A stretch of 64,000 nucleotides of DNA, from positions 156,397 through 220,396 of the forward strand of contig NZ_KE386849.1 of the NCBI RefSeq assembly GCF_000429125.1. Reading direction: 5' to 3'. This DNA is from Aequorivita capsosiphonis DSM 23843. Its GTDB lineage: Bacteria > Bacteroidota > Bacteroidia > Flavobacteriales > Flavobacteriaceae. Below the pieces are notes generated by a model that ran no database searches, was not told the origin of the DNA, and was given only the letters and a program-made list of their open reading frames with translations. A program made the translations under genes and the position numbers. This document shows positions 29,776 to 38,468 of the stretch, one piece after another (positions within the stretch are counted from its first letter, which is position 1; each line of letters starts with the position of its first letter).

Positions 29776-29809
29776 TCATCTTGAATTTTGAACATTAAAT
29801 ATTGAACTA
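29776..29809 (+). repeat. Start-proximal TTGAAT/TTGAAC repeat word
   Basis: The stretch runs CTTGAATTTTGAACATTAAA and continues TATTGAAC, ending seven bases before ATG 29816. Related words stand directly before the starts at 42888, 54241 and 56378. Confidence 0.75.
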
Positions 29810-29815
29810 CATAAA

Positions 29816-30505
29816 ATGAGGAACGAACAAGTACCAAAAAACTGGAATCAAGTGAAGACAAATGACTCTTGGGCAATTTTTAAAATCATGGGCGAATTTG
29901 TCAATGGATATGAAAAAATGAGCAGAATTGGCCCCTGCGTTTCATTATTTGGCTCCGCAAGAACTAAACCGGATCATAAATATTATAAATTAGCAGAGAA
30001 TATTGCTAAAAAGATTACTGAAAATGGATATGGCGTTATTACAGGCGGAGGTCCTGGAATTATGGAGGCCGGAAATAAAGGAGCCCATTTGGCTGGAGGA
30101 ACTTCAGTAGGCTTAAATATCACACTTCCTTTTGAACAACACGACAATCCATATATTGACAGCGACAAAAGCATCGATTTTGATTACTTTTTTGTGCGAA
30201 AGGTAATGTTCGTTAAATACTCTCAAGGTTTTGTTGTCATGCCTGGAGGTTTTGGAACCCTTGACGAGTTTTTTGAGGCGTTAACATTAATCCAAACCCA
30301 TAAAATTGATAAGTTCCCAATTATACTTGTGGGCACTAAATTTTGGGGAGGTCTTTTTGAATGGATAAAAACCACAGTGCTGGAGGCTAATAATAACGTA
30401 AATGCGGAAGATTTAGATTTGGTTCATTTAGTAGATACTGAAGATGAAGTACTGACTATTTTGAATGAATTCTATAACGAATACAATCTGAGTCCAAATT
30501 TTTAA
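29816..30505 (+). CDS. LOG family (lysine decarboxylase-like) protein
   Basis: A 229-residue Rossmann-fold protein of the LOG/TIGR00730 family. The signatures GGGPGIMEAGNKGA and PGGFGTLDEFFE are intact. Such proteins hydrolyse nucleoside 5'-monophosphates carrying an N6 side chain (cytokinin-type) or AMP-like substrates to base and ribose 5-phosphate, and the old name lysine decarboxylase is misleading. It follows uvrA by 82 bases; the repeat word just before the ATG may carry the start signals. Confidence 0.92.
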   Translation: MRNEQVPKNWNQVKTNDSWAIFKIMGEFVNGYEKMSRIGPCVSLFGSARTKPDHKYYKLAENIAKKITENGYGVITGGGPGIMEAGNKGAHLAGGTSVGLNITLPFEQHDNPYIDSDKSIDFDYFFVRKVMFVKYSQGFVVMPGGFGTLDEFFEALTLIQTHKIDKFPIILVGTKFWGGLFEWIKTTVLEANNNVNAEDLDLVHLVDTEDEVLTILNEFYNEYNLSPNF

Positions 30506-30517
30506 TTAAACTCATGG

Positions 30518-31762
30518 ATGTCTAAAAAGTTTCTATGCTTGGTATTTATAATGGTTGCTTTTTGCGTAACTGCGCAGGGAACCATAAAAACCATGTGTTA
30601 TAATCTTTTGGAATTTCCTTCCGCCAATCCGCCAAATCGTGAAGAAATTTTACGGGATATATTGAATGAATATCAACCCGATATTTTTATGATTTCTGAA
30701 CTGGAAAGTGAAGCGGGAGCGAATCTTATTTTAGATATCGCTTTAAACAGTCAGGGAGAGGATTATGTTATGGCTCCGTTTGAACCAAGTCAATCCGGAG
30801 ACCCTGAACATCTACAATTGATATTTTACCGAAAGGGAATGTTTTCATTAGTAACTTGGGAGGTATTACCAACCCCAGTTCGCGACATAAACTATTATCA
30901 ATTAAAGCTTAGCACATCCGACCAACAATCAGATCCTGTATTTCTCAATGTTTTTGTGTCACATTTAAAATCCAGTCAAGGGAATGCGAATAAGCAATTG
31001 CGATTACAAATGGTACAAGAGTTTACAAATAGATTGGAGACTTTAGACCCTAATTCATTTGTGATTTTTGGAGGGGATTTTAATTTCTACACACAAAGTG
31101 AACCGGGATATCAAAAACTACTGGATTCTACAAATGCTATTGTCATGGTAGATCCTATTGATCGTCCAGGTTCTTGGCATAACAATATTAACTTTCAAGA
31201 CATCCATTCGCAGAGCACTCGAATGTATTCTGGACCTTTTGGCGCGGGAGCTGGAGGCGGACTTGACGATAGATTTGACTTTATTGTGATGTCACAAAAT
31301 ATGCAAAGCGACCCAAAATTGAAGTATATTCCAGAAACTTATAAATCCTATGGAAACAATGGCAATTGTTATGACATGAGCATTAATGATCCAGATTGCA
31401 TAGGTGACTTCAGTCAGGAGTTGCGTGAAAATCTTTATAATATGAGTGACCATCTTCCTATTGTAATGAATTTGGAAACCAATAAGCAGATTGTTTTAAA
31501 TACGGAAACAATTGTTCACCAGAATACCATAACTTTGGAATCTACTTGGATCATGAATAAATTAAATATTCATTTAAATTCAAATCTTTCTGGAAACATT
31601 TCGTTTGAAGTTTATAATGTCCTTGGACAAAAATTATTGGAACACGAATCAACAAATTCAGAATATATTTCAATTGATATGAATCGACTTTCCGATGGTA
31701 TTTACTACTTAAGAACAAATCTTCCAACCTCACGGATCTTTAAATTCTTAAAAACTTCTTGA
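30518..31762 (+). CDS. Secreted endonuclease/exonuclease/phosphatase-fold protein with T9SS tail
   Basis: A 414-residue secreted protein with a signal peptide ending FCVTAQ. The catalytic domain (25-320) has the EEP fold motifs: CYNLLEFP, a Glu in MISELESE, GGDFNFY and SDHLPIVMNL. The last 80 residues are a type IX secretion sorting domain (FEVYNVLGQKLLE...LSDGIYYLRT...FKFLKTS), so the protein is exported through the outer membrane by the Por system. It likely cleaves nucleic acid or a phosphoester outside the cell. Its stop overlaps the next gene's TTG start (TTGA). Confidence 0.9.
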   Translation: MSKKFLCLVFIMVAFCVTAQGTIKTMCYNLLEFPSANPPNREEILRDILNEYQPDIFMISELESEAGANLILDIALNSQGEDYVMAPFEPSQSGDPEHLQLIFYRKGMFSLVTWEVLPTPVRDINYYQLKLSTSDQQSDPVFLNVFVSHLKSSQGNANKQLRLQMVQEFTNRLETLDPNSFVIFGGDFNFYTQSEPGYQKLLDSTNAIVMVDPIDRPGSWHNNINFQDIHSQSTRMYSGPFGAGAGGGLDDRFDFIVMSQNMQSDPKLKYIPETYKSYGNNGNCYDMSINDPDCIGDFSQELRENLYNMSDHLPIVMNLETNKQIVLNTETIVHQNTITLESTWIMNKLNIHLNSNLSGNISFEVYNVLGQKLLEHESTNSEYISIDMNRLSDGIYYLRTNLPTSRIFKFLKTS

Positions 31763-34572
31763 TAGTACGAAGTATTTTATACAGTATTCTTTTTTGCTTG
31801 GCTTTTCAAGTAAAGGCGCAGCACGTCATAAACATTGACGCCAAACTGAATGCAGCACAACGAACACTGGATATTGAACAGCAAATAACTTATAAAAACA
31901 CTTCCTCCGATACTTTACAGGAAATCTATTTTTTCGACTGGGCCAATAGCTTTTCTTCCAAAACAACACCTTTGGCAAAAAGATTTGCTGAGAATTATAA
32001 CAGCTCGTTTCACTTTGAAAAGGACGAGGAACGCGGAAAGACCAATCTTGAAAAAGTTTATAGCAATCAAAATAAACCATTGCAATGGCAACGTGACGAG
32101 GCAGCAGATATTTTAAAAATTATTCCAGATGTTCCATTAAAACCTGGAGATAGCTATACCTTCCATTTGGAATACAGCGTGAAGGTGCCAGATGATAAAT
32201 TTACTCGCTATGGTGTAAATAAGATCAATAATTATAAACTGCGGTATTGGTATATTTCACCGGCAGTTTACAATGGCGAATGGCAGGTTTTCAGCAATAA
32301 AAACACAGATGATTTATTTCTAACGCCTTCAGATTTTTCAATTTCTTTTGAATTTCCAAAGACGTATTCCCTTACTTCAGATTTAGACGTTGTTTCAGAA
32401 GCTATTTCAGAAAATAAAAAAACAGTAAAACTTTCTGGTAAAGACCGAACAAACGCCATATTGTATTTAGAGAAAAGATCCAGTTTCGAAACTATTGAAA
32501 CTGATAAACTGGAAATAATCACCAATCTACAAAATGCTAAAGTGAACCCACCAGTACAAGCCTTGGTGATAGACAGGGTGATTCAATTTCTAAATACAAA
32601 ACTAGGCGCTTATCCTTTTGATAAAATGGTGATTAGCGAAACCGACTATAAAACTAATCCAGTTTACGGTCTCAACCAGTTGCCCAGTTTTATCAGTCCA
32701 TTTCCCGATGGATTTGAATATGATATGGAGCAGCTAAAGACCATAACGCGTCATTATATAAAAAACACATTTGCACTTAATTCAAGGAAAGATTATTGGT
32801 TGCAAGACGCCTTGCAGATTTATTTAATGATGGAATATGTTGATGCGTATTATCCGAAAATGAAGATCATTGGGAATCTCAGCAATTGGTGGGTTATACG
32901 TTGGGCGCACGCGGCAGATCTGGAGTTTAACGACCAATATCCCATTCTGTATTTGAATATGGCCCGTAACAATATTCATCAATCGCTTAGTACTTCAAAG
33001 GATTCCTTGTTGAAATATAACATGAATATTGCCAATGGATATTACGGTGCAAGTGGTTTGCGATATTTGGACGACTATTTAGGCGATGACATTTTAGACA
33101 ACAGCATCAAACAATTTTACGAAGAAAATAAACTGAAGCCTATAGAATCATCAGATTTTGAAAGCTTTTTAGCTACTAAAACCAAACTTCCCATAAATTG
33201 GTTTTTTGAGGATTTTGCTGATACGCGAACTACCATCGACTTCAGAATAAAAAAAGTTAAAAAGAAAGGAGATTCTTTAGAGGTTTTTATCAAAAACACT
33301 AGAGAAAACAAACTGCCTGTTTCCTTATATGGTCTTAATAAGGATGAAATTGTTTATCGCACTTGGACAGAACCAATAGACAGTATTTCGTCAATCACCA
33401 TTCCCGCAGCAAACATTCGGAAACTAGCCCTTAATTATGAAGGCAGAATTCCTGAATACAATCGTAGAAACAACTTTAAAGCGGTTAAAGGTATTTTAAA
33501 TAAACCACTTCAATTCCGTCTTTTTCAGGATGTGGAAGATCCAAACTACACGCAGTTTTTCTTTATGCCTATTTTTGAATACAATCTCTATGACGGTATT
33601 TCAACAGGCTTGAGGCTATATAACAAAACAGTACTTCCTAAGGCGATACATTACAGTTTGGAACCACAATTCGGGTTTCGCTCCAAAACCCTTGTTGGTA
33701 GTGGCTCCATAAGCTACACACAACGAATGGACGAAGGGAATCTGTATTCTATGCGGTATGGATTTTCCGGTAACTACTATTCCTACGATCGCGGGCTTTT
33801 TTACAAAAGATTTACACCTTATATGACCTTTGCTTTTAGGAGTCCAGATTTGCGCAATAATGAAAAGCAATTTATAAACCTTAGGAATGTAAATGTACAT
33901 CGCGACAATGACCCAAATGATCCGTCGCAAGAACCCAATTACAGTGTTTTCAATATGCAATATGTGTATTCAAACCCGAACCTGATCAATTATTACAAAG
34001 GGGTTGTAGATTATGAAATTTCTTCAAAATTCAGTAAGTTGTCTGTAAATTTTGAATATCGAAAACTCTTTTTGAGCAACCGCCAACTCAATCTTCGCTT
34101 TTTTGCAGGCGTCTTTCTTTTTAATGATACCCGCGAAGATGAAGACTTCTTCAGTTTCGCTTTAGACCGACCGAATGATTATCTCTTTGATTACAATTAT
34201 TACGGAAGAAGTGAAGATTCCGGACTCTTTAGTCAGCAGTTGATTATTGCTGAAGGTGGGTTTAAATCGCAGCTAGAGCCAGCGTATGCAAATAGTTGGA
34301 TGACCACTGTAAATGCCAGTACAAATATCTGGAAATGGATTTATGCTTATGGAGATGCAGGATTGGTTCACAACAAAGCTCGAGGCACCACTGCGGTATT
34401 TGATACGGGAATCCGATTAAGCTTGGTTGCAGATTATTTTGAACTTTACTTCCCAGTATATTCCAGCTTAGGCTTTGAACCCAGCTTACCACATTACGAC
34501 GAAAAGGTTCGGTTTATTGTGACTTTAAGCCCTAAAACCTTATTAAGTCTTTTTACTAGAAGATGGTATTGA
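31759..34572 (+). CDS. Peptidase M1-like protein lacking HExxH, with C-terminal barrel
   Basis: A 937-residue secreted protein. The start is TTG 31759, overlapping the preceding stop; residues 1-20 are a signal peptide ending VKAQ, and no upstream ATG is open. Residues about 20-215 resemble the N-terminal beta-sandwich of M1 aminopeptidases (AAQRTLDIEQQITYKNTS), and the helical part continues past 430. The expected HExxH is absent: the region reads TRHYIKNTFALNSRKDYWLQDALQIYLMM. The C-terminal 350 residues are rich in beta-strands and aromatic residues, like an outer-membrane barrel. I infer a non-peptidase binding role at the outer membrane. The alternative is a zinc site of another kind, not visible. 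Confidence 0.75.
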   Translation: MIVRSILYSILFCLAFQVKAQHVINIDAKLNAAQRTLDIEQQITYKNTSSDTLQEIYFFDWANSFSSKTTPLAKRFAENYNSSFHFEKDEERGKTNLEKVYSNQNKPLQWQRDEAADILKIIPDVPLKPGDSYTFHLEYSVKVPDDKFTRYGVNKINNYKLRYWYISPAVYNGEWQVFSNKNTDDLFLTPSDFSISFEFPKTYSLTSDLDVVSEAISENKKTVKLSGKDRTNAILYLEKRSSFETIETDKLEIITNLQNAKVNPPVQALVIDRVIQFLNTKLGAYPFDKMVISETDYKTNPVYGLNQLPSFISPFPDGFEYDMEQLKTITRHYIKNTFALNSRKDYWLQDALQIYLMMEYVDAYYPKMKIIGNLSNWWVIRWAHAADLEFNDQYPILYLNMARNNIHQSLSTSKDSLLKYNMNIANGYYGASGLRYLDDYLGDDILDNSIKQFYEENKLKPIESSDFESFLATKTKLPINWFFEDFADTRTTIDFRIKKVKKKGDSLEVFIKNTRENKLPVSLYGLNKDEIVYRTWTEPIDSISSITIPAANIRKLALNYEGRIPEYNRRNNFKAVKGILNKPLQFRLFQDVEDPNYTQFFFMPIFEYNLYDGISTGLRLYNKTVLPKAIHYSLEPQFGFRSKTLVGSGSISYTQRMDEGNLYSMRYGFSGNYYSYDRGLFYKRFTPYMTFAFRSPDLRNNEKQFINLRNVNVHRDNDPNDPSQEPNYSVFNMQYVYSNPNLINYYKGVVDYEISSKFSKLSVNFEYRKLFLSNRQLNLRFFAGVFLFNDTREDEDFFSFALDRPNDYLFDYNYYGRSEDSGLFSQQLIIAEGGFKSQLEPAYANSWMTTVNASTNIWKWIYAYGDAGLVHNKARGTTAVFDTGIRLSLVADYFELYFPVYSSLGFEPSLPHYDEKVRFIVTLSPKTLLSLFTRRWY

Positions 34573-34600
34573 CGGTTTTTGAAGGACTACTAGAAAGCTG

Positions 34601-34766
34601 AACCACAAAGAACACGAAGTTTTTCACAAAGATTCACAAAGTGTTTTTAGTATACTTTATGGCTTTATCGTGTTCTTAGTGTTTAAACCTCAGCATAAAG
34701 TTCAATCACAAAGTTTGCAAAGTATTTCTTAGTGTACTTTGTGCCTTCATTGTGTTCTTTGTGGTT
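34601..34766. repeat. Inverted ACCACAAAG/CTTTGTGG repeat region
   Basis: AACCACAAAGAACACGAAG at 34601-34619 is mirrored by CTTCATTGTGTTCTTTGTGG at 34745-34764. Between them lie further CACAAAG/CTTTGTG words. The same vocabulary appears near 55180, 56120 and 61170. On the minus strand the region lies just after the HTHP stop and may act as a loose stem. Confidence 0.65.
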
Positions 34767-34777
34767 AAAAACCGGTA

Positions 34778-35017
34778 TTATCTCCAGTAATTATTCGCCG
34801 CAGCAATAGTTGCAAACTCTGTAGCCACAACTTGCCCTACCGCTAATAGCATTGCCGCATCTTCAGCGTAAACAGGACGTAGTTTTTCACGTACTGCCGG
34901 ATCTGGTTGTGTGATTTTTATAATCAATCGAGACATTTTAACGGCCAATTGACGACCTTCTTCTGGAGTTTTAGTGATTAGGGAGTTGCCCGGTATTAAT
35001 TGAACTGGTTCTGACAT
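34778..35017 (-). CDS. Hexameric tyrosine-coordinated heme protein (HTHP)
   Basis: A 79-residue soluble protein that closely fits the HTHP family: TPEEGRQLAVKMSRL, ITQPDPAVREKLRPVY and the C-terminal ATIAAANNYW are the family's conserved blocks. Known HTHP forms a hexamer with one heme per subunit held by the Tyr of a VYxxDA motif; here that is VYAEDA at about residues 49-54. The known protein has weak catalase/peroxidase activity. The gene lies 96 bases after pncA on the same strand, so co-transcription is possible. The identification is from memory of the family pattern, not a search. Confidence 0.85.
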   Translation of the reverse strand: MSEPVQLIPGNSLITKTPEEGRQLAVKMSRLIIKITQPDPAVREKLRPVYAEDAAMLLAVGQVVATEFATIAAANNYWR

Positions 35018-35113
35018 TTTTCTATTTTTTAAAAATTAACAATCTTTAAATTTACTAAAAATACAGCGTTCAAAATACGGTCTATGTCGCAGTTGTTCTA
35101 AAATAGACTTAGT

Positions 35114-35719
35114 CTAAATGTCTTCCGAAGAAATGATCTGAATCCCCAACCGCTTCATTTCTTTCTTTTGAATTTCGAATGCCTCCACATCTAATGCTTG
35201 CGAAGCATCTTCAATAAAAAAGCAAGCAAATCCTTCCTTAAAAGCGTCCATTGCAGAAAAATAGACGCAAATATCAGCTGCCAAGCCGCAGAAAAACAAT
35301 TGCGACGTGCTCTTTTCTCTTAAATACCCTGAAAGTCCAGTAGATTTTAAATGTCCGTTATCATAAAAAGCACTGTAACTATCTATTTGGGGGTCGGTTC
35401 CTTTTCTGAATATTGTTTCCCAACTTTGGGTTTTAAGTTCGGGATGAAAAAGCGCACCTTCCGTTCCCTGAACACAATGGTCTGGCCATAAAATCTGCTT
35501 TTGGCCTTGAATTTCAATCTCATCAAAAGTAGATTTTCCGAGATGGTTTGAGGCAAAACTTATATGGTTCTGCGGATGCCAATCTTGGGATGCAACCACC
35601 AAATCAAACTTATCCTGTATGCGGTTGATTACCGGTACAATTTTATCTCCATCGGGCACTGGAAGCGAGCCTCCGGGCATAAAGTCGTTTTGAACATCAA
35701 TAACTAGTAGTGTTTTCAT
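35114..35719 (-). CDS. pncA: Nicotinamidase
   Basis: A 201-residue isochorismatase-fold amidase converting nicotinamide to nicotinate. The catalytic triad residues are visible: Asp10 in DVQNDF, Lys in RKGTD, and Cys in GLAADICV. The metal-site segment is SQDWHPQNHISFA. It lies three bases after pncB in the ltaE-pncB-pncA operon and feeds nicotinate to PncB. Confidence 0.95.
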   Translation of the reverse strand: MKTLLVIDVQNDFMPGGSLPVPDGDKIVPVINRIQDKFDLVVASQDWHPQNHISFASNHLGKSTFDEIEIQGQKQILWPDHCVQGTEGALFHPELKTQSWETIFRKGTDPQIDSYSAFYDNGHLKSTGLSGYLREKSTSQLFFCGLAADICVYFSAMDAFKEGFACFFIEDASQALDVEAFEIQKKEMKRLGIQIISSEDI

Positions 35720-35722
35720 AAT

Positions 35723-37123
35723 TTAAAATTTATGTTCAGCCATTAATCGATCCCGTTGTGATTTCAATTTTTCACTTAAACCAATTTTATAAATATGTGG
35801 GTTTTGGAAACGTTGGTATTCCCCTGGCAATAATTTTAAGCGTTCTTTGGTGTAATCCGCAATTTCAGTGACGGTTTTTTTCGGCAGCATTCTCTTTCCA
35901 TTTACCATCACCGATTTTAAAAGTGCTTCTTGCTCAAAAGAATGTAAGTCCAAATTTTTATTGGAATCAAATGGATGGAACATACGGGTAATTTTTTCTT
36001 CGGAAACAAGACCAACCGCATCCGCGCCAAAGAACATTCCTTGTTCATCAATTATTCTAAACACCTGCTTTTTAGAAGGGAGTGAAACCTTCACTATATT
36101 TTCTGAAAGTTTAATACGCGGTTCTCCGTTGTATTCTGAAAGCTTATAAACTCCGCCCAAAGCTGCATCTGGTTGTCCGGTAACCAAATTGGTGCCTACT
36201 CCAAAAATGTCAATAGGTGCATTTTGTTCGTTTAAACTATTGATAACATATTCATCCAGCTGATTGGAAGCTACAATCTTCATATATTCCAAACTTTTCT
36301 CATCCAGCATTTTTCGTGTATTCTTCGCTAAATAGGCCAAATCACCGCTATCTAAACGGATTCCGTAAAGACGCTCTCCCCGCTCCTCCATTTCCTTGGC
36401 AACGGTTATAGCATTGGGAACACCGCTCTTTAGCGTGTTGTAGGTATCAACAAGGAGTACACAATTTATAGGGCGGTATTTCGCAAAATCCCTAAAGGCC
36501 TTTAGCTCATCTCCATAACTTTGGATAAACGAATGCGCCATAGTTCCCGAACAGGGAATGTTGAAATCTTCTGCGGCTTTTACATTGCTTGTGCTATCAA
36601 AACCACCTATGGCGGCTGCTCTTGTTGCAAAATATCCACCTGTGGCGTGTGCACGTCGCAACCCCATATCCAGTAAAAGTCTGTTGCCAGCACTTCGTCT
36701 TATTCTGTTAGCTTTCGTGGCAATTAAGGTTTGAAAGTTGAGTATATTCAATAAGACTGTTTCAATTATTTGCACTTCCAAAATAGAGCCTTCCACTTGC
36801 AGTATTGGACGGTTTGGAAAAACAATATCTCCTTCAGCAACTGAGAAAATAGATCCGTGAAATCGAAATTCTCGCAGATATTCCAGAAAATCGGTTTCAA
36901 AATGATGCGTCTTTAGGTATTCAATATCTTCATCTGTAAAGCGTAAATTTTCAATGATATCCAGAATATTATCCAGGCCTGCAAAGATGGTATAGCCGCC
37001 ATCAAACGGATTATTTCTGAAATAATAATCAAAAACGGCGGTACCGTCGGGCTTGGTTTTAAAATAAACCTGCGCCATAGTTAACTGATATAAATCTGTG
37101 TAGGAAGCGGATATGTTTAGCAT
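35723..37123 (-). CDS. pncB: Nicotinate phosphoribosyltransferase
   Basis: A 466-residue type II phosphoribosyltransferase making nicotinate mononucleotide from nicotinate and PRPP with ATP. Family features include the TDLYQLTMAQVYF start, RRAHATGGYFATRAA, HSFIQSYGDEL, RLDSGDLAYLAK and a VGTNLVTGQPDA loop. It is preceded 11 bases by ltaE and followed by pncA, so nicotinamide salvage to NAD is organised as one unit. Confidence 0.95.
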   Translation of the reverse strand: MLNISASYTDLYQLTMAQVYFKTKPDGTAVFDYYFRNNPFDGGYTIFAGLDNILDIIENLRFTDEDIEYLKTHHFETDFLEYLREFRFHGSIFSVAEGDIVFPNRPILQVEGSILEVQIIETVLLNILNFQTLIATKANRIRRSAGNRLLLDMGLRRAHATGGYFATRAAAIGGFDSTSNVKAAEDFNIPCSGTMAHSFIQSYGDELKAFRDFAKYRPINCVLLVDTYNTLKSGVPNAITVAKEMEERGERLYGIRLDSGDLAYLAKNTRKMLDEKSLEYMKIVASNQLDEYVINSLNEQNAPIDIFGVGTNLVTGQPDAALGGVYKLSEYNGEPRIKLSENIVKVSLPSKKQVFRIIDEQGMFFGADAVGLVSEEKITRMFHPFDSNKNLDLHSFEQEALLKSVMVNGKRMLPKKTVTEIADYTKERLKLLPGEYQRFQNPHIYKIGLSEKLKSQRDRLMAEHKF

Positions 37124-37134
37124 ATAAGAAATAT

Positions 37135-38160
37135 CTAAATTTTATAGTTTGTAAGGGTTTGCAGGAATTTTTCGTGCATTGCATCGGTATAATCCAAATG
37201 AGTGACAATCCGAAGTTTGCCTTGTCCCATCGTGCTTATTTTAATGTCTTTTTTAAGTAAATTCTTTATAAACTTCTCTTCGGAAATAGTTTCCGCAAGA
37301 TAGAATATAACAATATTGGTTTCTGATGGCTCCACATTTTTTATATAGGCTTGCTGCGAAAGCGTATTAGCTATTTCGAAAGCTTTTTTGTGGTCTTCAG
37401 CCAATCTTTCCACGTGATTGTCTAACGCATAGATTCCCGCAGCAGTCATAAAACCAATTTGCCGCATTCCGCCGCCCAAGACTTTACGGACGCGCATGGC
37501 TTTTTGCATAATTTCAGAGTTGCCCAATAAAACGCTGCCCATCGGTGCGCCAAGCCCTTTGCTTAAACATACAGAAATGGTGTCAAAAACTTTTCCGTAG
37601 TCCTTTGCCTTTTCATTTTTGGCAACCAAGGCATTCCAGATTCGTGCCCCGTCCAAATGAAGTCCCAAATTGTGTTTATCACATACTTTACGAATCTTTT
37701 TAATTTCAGAAAAATCATAGCAGGCTCCCCCACCTTTATTTGTGGTGTTTTCAAGACAAACCAAGCTAGTTAATGGACTGTGATAAAAATCAGGTGGATT
37801 AATACTTTCTTCCACCTGTTCCGCGGTAATCATTCCTCTGTTTCCATCAATTAACTTACAGGAAACCCCGCTGTTAAAGGAGACGCCGCCGCCCTCAAAA
37901 TTATAAACGTGTGCCCATTTATCGGCGATTAGCTGTTCGCCGGGCTGGGTATGCAGTTTAATTGCCGCTTGGTTTGCCATGCTTCCCGAGGGGAAAAAGA
38001 GGGCAGTATCCATCCCAAACATGGCCGCAAGCTTTTGTTCCAATTTATTAGTTGTAGGATCTTCTTTATAAACATCATCGCCCACTTCAGCATTTATAAT
38101 GGCTTGCATCATTTCTGGTGTTGGACGTGTTACGGTATCGCTTCTTAAATCTATAATCAT
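37135..38160 (-). CDS. ltaE: Low-specificity L-threonine aldolase (GntG/LtaE family)
   Basis: A 341-residue PLP enzyme that splits threonine into glycine and acetaldehyde. The family start is DLRSDTVTRPTPEMMQAI; the PLP lysine lies in SVCLSKGLGAPMGS and the pyridine-interacting Asp in GLHLDGARIWNA. It is first gene of an operon with pncB and pncA and reads away from prfB. A role beyond glycine/threonine metabolism is not indicated. Confidence 0.92.
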   Translation of the reverse strand: MIIDLRSDTVTRPTPEMMQAIINAEVGDDVYKEDPTTNKLEQKLAAMFGMDTALFFPSGSMANQAAIKLHTQPGEQLIADKWAHVYNFEGGGVSFNSGVSCKLIDGNRGMITAEQVEESINPPDFYHSPLTSLVCLENTTNKGGGACYDFSEIKKIRKVCDKHNLGLHLDGARIWNALVAKNEKAKDYGKVFDTISVCLSKGLGAPMGSVLLGNSEIMQKAMRVRKVLGGGMRQIGFMTAAGIYALDNHVERLAEDHKKAFEIANTLSQQAYIKNVEPSETNIVIFYLAETISEEKFIKNLLKKDIKISTMGQGKLRIVTHLDYTDAMHEKFLQTLTNYKI

Positions 38161-38468
38161 TGGTGTGTTTTAATTTTTACGAAGAAAACTCCCCTTTTCT
38201 TCTAAATTCTCTGAACGTTTTGAAAGTTCAGTGTCAAGTGTAATTTAGTGAAGGTTCTGAGCCTACTTTAACATTTATAGTGTTGTATCTTGAATTGTTT
38301 GCTAGATTAAATTCTTTGAAACTCTTTTAAAACCTATAAAATTAGCTGAAAAATATCTTTCGACTCACGAAGTTAATAGTATTTTTGCTTTCAAACTGTT
38401 TTGAAATATTTTTTCAAGGTAATAAAACAGAACTTCTAATTAAACATACCGCCTTCACGGGCATTTAT
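38161..38468. other. Intergenic between ltaE and prfB, with prfB -7 box
   Basis: TATTTTTG at 38380-38387 fits the -7 consensus for a leader of about 75 bases ahead of prfB; the -33 region is weak. No further gene or structured RNA was recognised. Confidence 0.4.
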
